DNA from: JAHFLV01 sp964367845
GTDB lineage: Bacteria; Patescibacteriota; Minisyncoccia; Phycocordibacterales; DATGWK01
Assembly (NCBI GenBank): GCA_964367845.1
Contig: CAYIYW010000004.1
Coordinates: 1 to 29,041 of the forward strand
Reading direction: 5' to 3'
DNA length: 29,041 nucleotides
Every line of letters begins with the position of its first letter. Position 1 is the stretch's first letter. Of the stretch, positions 20,395 to 27,186 are shown piece by piece. Below the pieces are notes generated by a model. It was given only the letters and a program-made list of their open reading frames with translations. It made no database searches and was not told the DNA's origin. Made by a program: the position numbers and the translations under genes.

Positions 20395-22077
20395 TTAAGA
20401 AACTGGCATGTCAACAACGCGGTTCAACTCATCCATTGTCGTAATGCCGAGAAGAACTTTAATCACCCCGTCTTGGGTCATATCCAAAATATTCTGACTG
20501 GCGGCCGCCTTTTTTACTTCGCGCTCGCTCGGATTGTTTTCAACAACTTCTTCAATGTTCGCATCGCTTTTAATTGCTTCAAATATGCCGATTCGGCCCT
20601 TATAGCCGGTATTGTGGCACTTAGCGCAACCGGCGGCAAGCCATATTTTTTCTGTCCGGATGCCGTCAAAATATGTTTTGTCGGCGATTGTGGCTAAAAC
20701 CGAATCAATAATTTTTTTGTCTGCGGTCGGCGTGGCAATTTCTCTTTTGCAATCGGAGCACAGTTTTCTGACCAGTCGCTGGGCCATGGCGATACTGACC
20801 GAAGAAGTAATTACTTTTGGATTGACGCCGAGGTCAATGAGCCGAGGGAAAGTGCCCGCGGCGTTGTTGGTGTGAAGAGTGGAAAAAACCAAATGGCCGG
20901 TTAGAGCGGCATTGATGGCGATTTCCGCCGTTTCATTGTCGCGAATTTCGCCGACCATTATGACATCGGGGTCCTGACGCAAAGCGGAACGCAGACCTTC
21001 AAGAAAAGTGTAGCCCTTGTCGGCGTCGGTTTGGGTTTGAACAATGCCGGGCAGGTGATATTCAATCGGATTTTCAATCGTAATGATTTTTATCTCCGGC
21101 GAGTGGATTTTTTTCAGAAAAGCGTAAAGGGTCGTGGTTTTGCCGGAGCCGGTTGGGCCGGTGTTCAGAATCATGCCGTTCGGTTTGCTGATTTCATGCT
21201 CAATGATTTTCAGAAGCCGAGGATGGATGCCGAGTTCTTCAAGAGGCACGGAAATCGCGTCCGGATTGAGGATGCGCAGCACAATCGTGTCGTTATACGC
21301 GCCGGGCAAAAGGGAAGTGCGGATTTCAATTTCGCTGTCATTGACCATGATGGTGAATCGGCCGTCTTGAGCCCGGCCCTTGATGTTTAATTTCAGGTTG
21401 GAAAGAAGTTTAATCCGCGACAAAAGAAGTCCGTATGTGCCCGGGTCAAGGCCGATGATGTCGGTCAAAATGCCGTCAAGCCGATAACGCAAACGGGCGT
21501 GCGTCTCTTCCGGTTCAAAATGAATGTCGGAGGCGCCGGTGGAAAGCGCGCCGGCGATGATGATTTCAAACAGGCGAGAAATACGATAGATTTTTTTCGT
21601 GCCGAGGATTTCTTTTATCAGAGAAGCAATGTCTCCGATGCCATGGACTTTTTTGGCAAACTCGGCGATTTCTTCGTTAGAAATCGTGAGCGCACCGCCC
21701 TTTGTCTCAAAGGAATACGAAAGGTCTTTGTATCTCTCCCAAACCTTTTTCAGGCCTTCCATTGAAACCAAAAAAAGCACCGGTTCGTAATTTCGGTTTT
21801 TGAGACCGTTGATAATGTCAATCGTTTCCGGATTTTTCGGCGACAAAATTCCGAGACGAACTTGTTTGTCTATGACATTAAACGGAGCGACATTGGCCGC
21901 TCGGGCCTCTTCCTCTTTTATCACCCGCAAAGCGTCAATGTTTACAGGATAAAGAGTCAAGTCAAGATATGGCAGGCCATACTTGGCCGAAAGGATTTTA
22001 GTCAGATTTTCGGCCTCAAGTTTTTTCAGCTCGTCTATCTGCTCGTTTTGTTTTTGCTCATTAAACGCAAAGTGCAT
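20395..22077 (-). CDS. pilB: Type IV pilus assembly ATPase PilB (GspE family)
   Basis: 560 residues. Residues 1-125 form the N-terminal GspE/MshEN-like domain (LSAKYGLPYLDLTLYPVNID). Walker A is GPTGSGKTT (307-315), the Asp box is around ITIENPIEYHLPGIVQTQ, Walker B is DVIMVGEIRD (371-380) and the His box is LVFSTLHTNNAAG (396-408). Two CxxC pairs (C440/C443 and C484/C487) make the zinc site typical of PilB. SGASD-type arginine-finger region ASDIHFEPE is present. It powers pilus extension at the inner membrane. No pilC, pilT or pilin lies in the window. Confidence 0.95.
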   Translation of the reverse strand: MHFAFNEQKQNEQIDELKKLEAENLTKILSAKYGLPYLDLTLYPVNIDALRVIKEEEARAANVAPFNVIDKQVRLGILSPKNPETIDIINGLKNRNYEPVLFLVSMEGLKKVWERYKDLSYSFETKGGALTISNEEIAEFAKKVHGIGDIASLIKEILGTKKIYRISRLFEIIIAGALSTGASDIHFEPEETHARLRYRLDGILTDIIGLDPGTYGLLLSRIKLLSNLKLNIKGRAQDGRFTIMVNDSEIEIRTSLLPGAYNDTIVLRILNPDAISVPLEELGIHPRLLKIIEHEISKPNGMILNTGPTGSGKTTTLYAFLKKIHSPEIKIITIENPIEYHLPGIVQTQTDADKGYTFLEGLRSALRQDPDVIMVGEIRDNETAEIAINAALTGHLVFSTLHTNNAAGTFPRLIDLGVNPKVITSSVSIAMAQRLVRKLCSDCKREIATPTADKKIIDSVLATIADKTYFDGIRTEKIWLAAGCAKCHNTGYKGRIGIFEAIKSDANIEEVVENNPSEREVKKAAASQNILDMTQDGVIKVLLGITTMDELNRVVDMPVS

Positions 22078-22086
22078 GATCGCCTA

Positions 22087-22092
22087 ATTATA
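22087..22092 (-). promoter_or_regulatory. -10 element for pilB
   Basis: On the minus strand TATAAT runs 22092 to 22087, 9 bases before ATG 22077. A very short leader would result. Confidence 0.45.
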
Positions 22093-22148
22093 TTGGTGGA
22101 AGTGGGTTTCTACAATGGATTGCGCGCAAGGTTTTGAGGCGTTTTGCA

Positions 22149-22157
22149 TGCTACAAT
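22149..22157 (+). promoter_or_regulatory. Extended -10 promoter for tsaE-polA, leaderless type
   Basis: TGCTACAAT (TGn plus TACAAT) ends 6 bases before ATG 22164. It supports 22164 as the tsaE start rather than the in-frame ATG at 22134, which lies upstream of this promoter. Confidence 0.55.
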
Positions 22158-22163
22158 CAGGCC

Positions 22164-22628
22164 ATGAAAACCGCTCCTCTGACGATTTCTGACACGAAAA
22201 ATTTGGCTAAAAATCTGCTTGAGCGGATAGTTGAGCAAACAAAGGAGCGAGCAAATTTCGGCTTGTGCAGGCAAGCCCTGATTATCGGCCTTTACGGCGA
22301 CCTCGGCTCCGGCAAAACGACATTCATGCAATTTTTTGGCGAGGCGCTGGGAGTCAAAGAAAAAATTTTAAGCCCGACATTTGTCATTGAAAAAATTTAC
22401 AAGATTGCTCATCCTAATTTTGACCATTTAATCCATATAGACGCCTACCGTCTTGAAAATGCGGACGAGATGCGGAATCTCGGCTGGGCGAATATCATAA
22501 AAAATCCGCGTAACCTCATTGCCGTAGAATGGGCCGACCGAATCGCCGAATTGCTTCCGAACAATCATATCTGCGTCAATTTTTCTCATCACAATGAGGA
22601 AAGCCGGATAATCACTTTTAAATCATAA
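22164..22628 (+). CDS. tsaE: tRNA threonylcarbamoyladenosine biosynthesis ATPase TsaE
   Basis: 154 residues from ATG 22164. Walker A GDLGSGKTT is at 45-53, SPTFVI follows at 70-75, then HIDAYRLE (91-98) and AVEWADRI (120-127), all family hallmarks. TsaE works with TsaB and TsaD to make t6A37 in tRNAs that read ANN codons. The promoter directly ahead and a 9-base gap to polA suggest a tsaE-polA transcript. Confidence 0.93.
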   Translation: MKTAPLTISDTKNLAKNLLERIVEQTKERANFGLCRQALIIGLYGDLGSGKTTFMQFFGEALGVKEKILSPTFVIEKIYKIAHPNFDHLIHIDAYRLENADEMRNLGWANIIKNPRNLIAVEWADRIAELLPNNHICVNFSHHNEESRIITFKS

Positions 22629-22637
22629 TTAGAAAAA

Positions 22638-25115
22638 ATGACCGCCCAAGAAACAAAAAAACGATTGGTTTTGCTTGACGCGCACGCGATTATCCATCGG
22701 GCGTATCACGCTTTGCCCGACTTTTCTTCTTCCAAAGGCGAGCCGACAGGCGCTCTCTACGGCTTGGTTTCCATGCTTATCAAAATTTTTTCCGACCTTT
22801 CGCCCGACTATGTCGCCGCCTGCTACGACCTGCCGTCGCCGACTCACCGCCATGACGCATACGAAGGATATAAAGCCACCCGCAAAAAAATTGACGACGC
22901 TCTGGTCACCCAACTTATCCGCTCAAAAGATGTTTTTACGGCTCTCAACATTCCGATTTACGAGTGCAAGGGCTTTGAAGCCGACGATATTTTGGGCACG
23001 ATTGTTGAGCAATTAAAAGAAAATACGGATATGGAAATCGTAATCGCGTCGGGCGACATGGACACTCTTCAGCTTGTTTCGGGCAAGAAAGTCCGTGTTT
23101 ACACTCTCCGGAAAGGAATTAATGACACGATTACTTACGATGAGGACGCGGTAAAAACTCGGTTCGGTTTCGGGCCGGAACTTTTACCGGATTACAAAGG
23201 CCTGCGCGGAGACCCGTCGGACAACATTATCGGTGTTCCGGGCATCGGCGAGAAAACCGGCACCGAACTTATTAAAAAATTCGGCTCCATTGAAGATATC
23301 TATAAAAAAATAAACGACGAAAAAACTGATGATAATGCCAGCGACAAACTTCTCGGTGGCGCGATAAAAGAGCGCACGATTGAGCTTCTCAAGGCGCATG
23401 AAGATGAGGCGAAATTCTCAAAAATGCTTGCCACGATTCGGCGAGACGCGCCGGTTGATTTTATCGCGCCGCTTCAAACTTGGCGTGAAGCGATTGAAAT
23501 AGAAAAGGTCAGGGAATTGTTCAAGGAGCTTGATTTTAAGACCTTGCTTGACCGTTTGCAGGGGCTGGTAAATGGAAAAACGTCTACTCCGGCGAAAAAA
23601 CAAAAAGACAAGACAAACAACGGCGTCGTCGTTTCTTCGGATATGGCGGGACTGGAGGAAATGGCAGGGTTTAAGGAAACGGCGGAACTTAAGGAGGCGG
23701 GGACACTTCCATTAGGCGTTCCGCAAGAAGAAATTGAAAAATTGTCGCTTGCTCTTTGGGTTGTTGACTCAAACATCACCAATCCAGGATTGCCGGAAAT
23801 TCTGAAATTCGCCGAAACAGATTCTTTTGGAAAAGCCCGGGCAAAAATTTTGGACATGCTCAAGGAAGGAAAAACACGGGAGGTTTACGATAAAATAGAG
23901 CGTCCGCTCCTGTCGGTGATAAATAAAATGGAAAATAAAGGGGTGAAAATTGACATTGTTTATCTAAAAAAACTTTCTAAAGAATATCACGGACAACTTG
24001 ACGCCCTGCAGGAAAAAATTTGGTCTCTGGCCGGCGTAGAGTTCAATATCAACTCGCCCAAACAAATGGGAGAAATTCTTTTTGGAAAAATTTTGCTGCA
24101 AAACAAAGGCAAAACAACCGCAACTGGCAATCGTTCAACAAAAGAATCCGAGCTGGAAAAAGTCCGTGACGCTCATCCAATCGTGCCGTTGCTTCTGGAT
24201 TATCGCGAACTTCAAAAACTTCTCTCAACTTACATAGACAATATCCCCGAAAAAGTCGGACCAGACGGCCGACTTCACGCCAACTTTATCCAGACCGGCA
24301 CGACCACTGGCCGACTTTCGTCGCAAGAGCCGAATTTGCAAAACATTCCGATAAAGAGCGAACTCGGCAAGCGAATCAGGAACGCTTTTGTTGCCGAAAA
24401 AGGTTTCAAAATCGTCGCTTTTGATTATTCTCAAATTGAACTCCGAATCGCCGCTTTTCTTTCCGGCGAAGAAAAACTAATTGAGATTTTTAAAACCGGC
24501 GGGGATGTTCATACCGGCGTGGCCTCTTTTGTTTTTAAGGTGCCGGAAGAAAAAGTTGATTCGGAAATGCGCCGGCGAGCCAAGGTCATCAACTTCGGAA
24601 TTTTATACGGCATGGGCGTGAATGCTTTGAGGACGAACTTGGGCACGGGCAAAGACGAAGCGAAGCGTTTTCATGAAGAATATTTCAAAAATTTCAGCAT
24701 TTTGGCGGCGTATCTTGAGCGCACCAAATACGAAGCGGCCAAAAACGGCTATACAGAAACCTATTTTGGCCGTCGGCGTTATTTCCCCGGCCTTCATTCC
24801 AAACTGCCGTTTATCCGGGCGGCGAGCGAGCGGATGGCCATAAATGCGCCGATTCAGGGCACTTCGGCGGACATAATCAAACTGGCGATGATTAAGGTTG
24901 ATGAATTGATTGCGCGAGAAGGGCTTGGCAAAGATGTCTCTCTTATCCTGACTGTCCACGACGAATTGGTATATGAAATAAAAGAAGAAATCGTGGAAAA
25001 GATCCGGCCGAAAATAGCGGGGATTATGCAGGATATAATTCTACCGGAGGCCATCAAAGGCGTGCCTCTGGCGGTTTCAAGCGAGGTCGGGGAGAATTGG
25101 GGCGAAATGAAATAG
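22638..25115 (+). CDS. polA: DNA polymerase I
   Basis: 825 residues. The 5' nuclease domain is at 1-290: VLLDAHAIIHRAYHALP, CKGFEADDILGTI, ASGDMDTLQLV, and GDPSDNIIGVPGIGEKTG are its metal and DNA-binding motifs. The polymerase domain starts near 400: motif A FDYSQIELRIAAF (D596), motif B RRRAKVINFGILYG, motif C TVHDELVYE (H774, D775). The region between them is only about 100 residues, so the 3'-5' proofreading domain is missing or vestigial. A degenerate 18-base repeat sits in this linker. Involved in Okazaki fragment processing and gap repair. Confidence 0.96.
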   Translation: MTAQETKKRLVLLDAHAIIHRAYHALPDFSSSKGEPTGALYGLVSMLIKIFSDLSPDYVAACYDLPSPTHRHDAYEGYKATRKKIDDALVTQLIRSKDVFTALNIPIYECKGFEADDILGTIVEQLKENTDMEIVIASGDMDTLQLVSGKKVRVYTLRKGINDTITYDEDAVKTRFGFGPELLPDYKGLRGDPSDNIIGVPGIGEKTGTELIKKFGSIEDIYKKINDEKTDDNASDKLLGGAIKERTIELLKAHEDEAKFSKMLATIRRDAPVDFIAPLQTWREAIEIEKVRELFKELDFKTLLDRLQGLVNGKTSTPAKKQKDKTNNGVVVSSDMAGLEEMAGFKETAELKEAGTLPLGVPQEEIEKLSLALWVVDSNITNPGLPEILKFAETDSFGKARAKILDMLKEGKTREVYDKIERPLLSVINKMENKGVKIDIVYLKKLSKEYHGQLDALQEKIWSLAGVEFNINSPKQMGEILFGKILLQNKGKTTATGNRSTKESELEKVRDAHPIVPLLLDYRELQKLLSTYIDNIPEKVGPDGRLHANFIQTGTTTGRLSSQEPNLQNIPIKSELGKRIRNAFVAEKGFKIVAFDYSQIELRIAAFLSGEEKLIEIFKTGGDVHTGVASFVFKVPEEKVDSEMRRRAKVINFGILYGMGVNALRTNLGTGKDEAKRFHEEYFKNFSILAAYLERTKYEAAKNGYTETYFGRRRYFPGLHSKLPFIRAASERMAINAPIQGTSADIIKLAMIKVDELIAREGLGKDVSLILTVHDELVYEIKEEIVEKIRPKIAGIMQDIILPEAIKGVPLAVSSEVGENWGEMK
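23643..23696 (+). repeat. Degenerate 18-base tandem repeat inside polA
   Basis: Three units of 18 bases (ATGGCGGGACTGGAGGAA and two variants) at 23643-23660, 23661-23678, 23679-23696 encode MAGLEE, MAGFKE, TAELKE. They lie in the linker between nuclease and polymerase domains. Confidence 0.75.
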
Positions 25116-25119
25116 GCGA

Positions 25120-25219
25120 NNNNNNNNNNNNNNNNNNNNNNNNNNNNNNNNNNNNNNNNNNNNNNNNNNNNNNNNNNNNNNNNNNNNNNNNNNNNNNNNN
25201 NNNNNNNNNNNNNNNNNNN
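25120..25219. other. Assembly gap (100 N)
   Basis: Exactly 100 undefined bases, the usual placeholder for a gap of unknown size. polA ends 5 bases before it, and the next gene starts at the first base after it, so any gene or promoter in between is invisible. Confidence 0.99.
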
Positions 25220-25981
25220 ATGATTTATTTTGTAACAGGCGAAGAACGCGGAACCGAAGAACGCGAAAAAGTGTTAAAGACGGCGCAAGGATTGGTTTCG
25301 GCACTCCAGAAAAAACGGCCGAACGCCCTCGTTTTTCGGATGTCCGGAGACGAATGGAATAGGGACTCTTTTGACGGCATTGCTACCGGCCAAGGACTTT
25401 TTGAAAACAAATATATTGTCGTTTTGGATTCGCTTTTCCAAAATGAAGAAGCTGCCGAATATCTGAAGGATAAATTAGAGGGTCTTTCCGTTGCCGAGCA
25501 CGCTTTTGTTGTCATTGAATGCGCGCCGAAAACGGCGGTAAAAAATTTAATTAAGAAATTTGCCGAGAAGGTCTGGGAAATCAAGGAAGCGCCCGTCACG
25601 AACAAAAAGGACTTCAATATTTTTGCCCTGACCGACGCTTTTGGCGAAAGAAACAAAAGTCGCCTTTGGACGCTCTATCAAAAGGCGCTTATGTCAGGAA
25701 ACGAACCCGAGGCGATTCACGGCGTTTTGTTCTGGCAAGTCAAAAGTTTACTCGCGGCCGCTCAAAGTAAAAATGCGGAGGACGCTGGGCTTAAGCCATT
25801 TGTCTGGGGGAAGGCGCGGGGTTTTTTAAAGAATTATTCACTGGACGAATTAAAGAAAATCTCAAGCGACATGGTCAATCTGTATCATCTGTCGCGTATT
25901 GAAAGCGTGCCGTTTGAAATTGCGTTGGAGGAGTTTGTGTTGGGGGTGGAAGGGAGGAATGCCACGTCGTCCTTGTGTTAG
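25220..25981 (+). CDS. holA: DNA polymerase III delta subunit
   Basis: 253 residues from ATG 25220. MIYFVTGEERGTEEREKVLK is the normal HolA beginning (strand, then GE and a charged helix), so the start is likely right although it borders the gap. Later blocks match the family: LFENKYIVVLDSLF, AFVVIECAPK, VWEIKEAPVTNKKDFNIFAL and GNEPEAIHGVLFWQVKSLLA. The ATP-binding P-loop is absent, as expected for delta. Delta opens the beta clamp in the clamp loader. Its stop overlaps the stop of the convergent TrmB-like gene by 2 bases. Confidence 0.9.
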   Translation: MIYFVTGEERGTEEREKVLKTAQGLVSALQKKRPNALVFRMSGDEWNRDSFDGIATGQGLFENKYIVVLDSLFQNEEAAEYLKDKLEGLSVAEHAFVVIECAPKTAVKNLIKKFAEKVWEIKEAPVTNKKDFNIFALTDAFGERNKSRLWTLYQKALMSGNEPEAIHGVLFWQVKSLLAAAQSKNAEDAGLKPFVWGKARGFLKNYSLDELKKISSDMVNLYHLSRIESVPFEIALEEFVLGVEGRNATSSLC

Positions 25982-26730
25982 GGGGTTGGAGGGCGAGCCG
26001 AAACCAAGTCCCATATCAAATCAAACTTCGCACTTTCTGATAATGATATCTCTGCACTTTCAATTACCATCACAGCCAATTCCTCTTTGGCACTGACCAT
26101 AATAACTCTGTCCCCATAAATCAGAGAGGATGTTTTGTGGCGATATTTGTCTGGGAGTATTCTTATTTCTCTTAATTCTTTTGTGCTGTCTCTGTGAGCC
26201 AATTTTTGAGCGTCTTCCTTGAAGTAGAGTGCCCTAAGCAAAATGTTTTTGGCCACCCTTTTGGGTAAATAATATTTTAAATCTAAATTCTCACCGATTA
26301 TTTTGTGAAGTTCGGTTAGTGAACCGATGTGTCTCAAGGTGATATTAGGCACACGAAGAGAATTCTCAATCGCGGTTAAATATCCTTCCTTGCCCTCATA
26401 GTAAGTTACTTTGGGACGGTCTGGACTCTTTGCCATCGCTTTCAGTTGCGGCATTATTCGATCCAAATCTTCCAATTGTTTTTTTGTTCTCTCTTTGAGT
26501 ATTTCCGGCAATGTAGCAACAAATCTTAAACCTTGGCGAGTGCGGAAACTGCCCATTAAGCCCTTCTGCTCTAAGGTCTTGAAAATCAAGTAGGCGCTGC
26601 TTCTCTTCAAGCTAGATTTTTTCGCCAGTTCTGCCATTCTTGCCTCTCCCGAATTAAGAGCAGAAAGGTATAGGGCCGCCTCTTTTTCCTCCAGCCCCAA
26701 ATGTTGCAGTATTTCTTTTTCGTCGTACAT
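25978..26730 (-). CDS. TrmB-family transcriptional regulator
   Basis: 250 residues. The N-terminal winged helix (LGLEEKEAALYLSALNSGEA then RMAELAKKSSLKRSSAYLIF and KTLEQKGLMGSFR) is a typical TrmB helix-turn-helix. Residues 80-105 form a coiled helix for dimerisation. The C-terminal half (KVTYYEGKEGYLTAIENSL, RILPDKYRHKTSSLIYGDRV and IMVSAKEELAVMVIES) matches the sensor domain with phospholipase-D-like fold seen in archaeal and CPR TrmB proteins. The ligand is unknown. A near-palindrome lies immediately upstream of the start, so autoregulation is likely. It is divergent from the two micro-ORFs. Confidence 0.88.
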   Translation of the reverse strand: MYDEKEILQHLGLEEKEAALYLSALNSGEARMAELAKKSSLKRSSAYLIFKTLEQKGLMGSFRTRQGLRFVATLPEILKERTKKQLEDLDRIMPQLKAMAKSPDRPKVTYYEGKEGYLTAIENSLRVPNITLRHIGSLTELHKIIGENLDLKYYLPKRVAKNILLRALYFKEDAQKLAHRDSTKELREIRILPDKYRHKTSSLIYGDRVIMVSAKEELAVMVIESAEISLSESAKFDLIWDLVSARPPTP

Positions 26731-26740
26731 ATCCTTATAA

Positions 26741-26760
26741 TGTCGTCATTTATGACAACA
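26741..26760. promoter_or_regulatory. Operator-like palindrome at the regulator start
   Basis: TGTCGTCATTTATGACAACA has arms GTCGTCAT and ATGACAAC, 7 of 8 matched. It ends 11 bases upstream of the TrmB ATG on the minus strand and overlaps the expected promoter. On the minus strand it contains TTGTCATAAA, shared with the second site at 26835. Confidence 0.6.
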
Positions 26761-26834
26761 TAGGGAATACTAAACCATTCTTGGGATATTGGCAATACTG
26801 GCAAAGGTTGCCCCATCTTCATTTCTGGTATTTA

Positions 26835-26852
26835 TTGTCATAAAACTTGACA
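26835..26852 (+). promoter_or_regulatory. Second operator-like site overlapping a -35
   Basis: TTGTCATAAAACTTGACA shares its first 10 bases with the palindrome near the regulator and ends in the TTGACA used as -35 for the micro-ORF transcript. A repressor here would block that promoter. A paired site set at divergent promoters is typical of TrmB-type control (inference). Confidence 0.55.
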
Positions 26853-26872
26853 TGTTTTGAGCAAGGTATACT
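26847..26872 (+). promoter_or_regulatory. Promoter of the micro-ORF transcript
   Basis: TTGACA (26847-26852) is a perfect -35, and TATACT (26867-26872) is a good -10, but the spacing is only 14 bases. A slightly shifted -10 (TACTCT, spacing 16) would be weaker. Short spacing often needs an activator or means weak basal activity. Confidence 0.5.
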
Positions 26873-26898
26873 CTTTGGTGTAGAAAGGAGGTGGTACT

Positions 26899-26937
26899 TT
26901 GTGTCGCAAATGTAATAAAAGTCCACAGAAAGGATAG
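26899..26937 (+). CDS. 12-residue micro-ORF with CxxC (leader peptide)
   Basis: TTG 26899-26901 to TAG 26935-26937, reading MCRKCNKSPQKG if started at TTG. A perfect Shine-Dalgarno AAAGGAGGTG (26884-26893) is 7 bases ahead, by far the strongest in the window apart from the next ORF. The two Cys form a CxxC. Alternative GTG at 26901 would give only four residues. Too short to recognise; the ribosome site is the main support. It may be a leader peptide that couples to the next ORF. Confidence 0.4.
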   Translation: MCRKCNKSPQKG

Positions 26938-26953
26938 AAAGGAGGTTAAACCA

Positions 26954-27085
26954 GTGGCACAGCTCATCGTAAAAGTCGTCACCACCGTCCTGCCACCTGA
27001 AAAGGTGGTGCCGGTTCCGACTCGGTCAATCGGACAGCGACGCCGACGGGTCAAGAAGGACAAGACGGCGGTCAATCCTTCATGA
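26954..27085 (+). CDS. 43-residue basic protein with strong ribosome site
   Basis: GTG 26954 to TGA 27083-27085. The Shine-Dalgarno AAAGGAGGTT (26938-26947) starts just after the stop of the micro-ORF, and the GTG is 8 bases past its core. The protein begins MAQLIVKVVTTVLPPEKVVP and contains QRRRRVKKDKTAVNPS. The first half is hydrophobic and Val-rich with Pro pairs, the second strongly basic. An in-frame upstream GTG (26891) lies inside the first ribosome site, so I reject the longer version. CCACCT-GAAA-AGGTGG (26993-27008) is a hairpin inside the ORF. No family recognised. Confidence 0.55.
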   Translation: MAQLIVKVVTTVLPPEKVVPVPTRSIGQRRRRVKKDKTAVNPS

Positions 27086-27097
27086 GTTGAAGTCGAC

Positions 27098-27145
27098 TTG
27101 AGCCAAAGCGAGAGACATGGGTTTCCGCTTTGGCTCAAATTTTAT
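27098..27145 (+). terminator. Strong terminator after the micro-ORFs
   Basis: TTGAGCCAAAGCG (27098-27110) and CGCTTTGGCTCAA (27126-27138) are perfectly complementary over 13 bases with a 15-base loop, followed by ATTTTAT. It closes the micro-ORF transcript before the binding-protein gene. AAGTCGACTT just before it is a further short palindrome. Confidence 0.85.
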
Positions 27146-27171
27146 AAAATAGGTCATAGTATTTTATTAGC

Positions 27172-27177
27172 TAAAAT
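27172..27177 (+). promoter_or_regulatory. -10 element for the binding-protein gene
   Basis: TAAAAT ends 9 bases before ATG 27187, giving an almost leaderless message. TATAAAAT at 27142-27149 is an alternative. So the gene can be expressed separately from the micro-ORFs. Confidence 0.4.
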
Positions 27178-27186
27178 TTTTGCATT

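Noticed and set aside
22134..22163. 10-residue extension of TsaE
   Set aside because: The extended -10 at 22149-22157 would be inside the ORF, and the TsaE start MKTAPLTISD is adequate.
26891..27085. 64-codon version of the small basic ORF starting at GTG 26891
   Set aside because: The start would lie inside the first Shine-Dalgarno, while the GTG at 26954 has its own perfect site.
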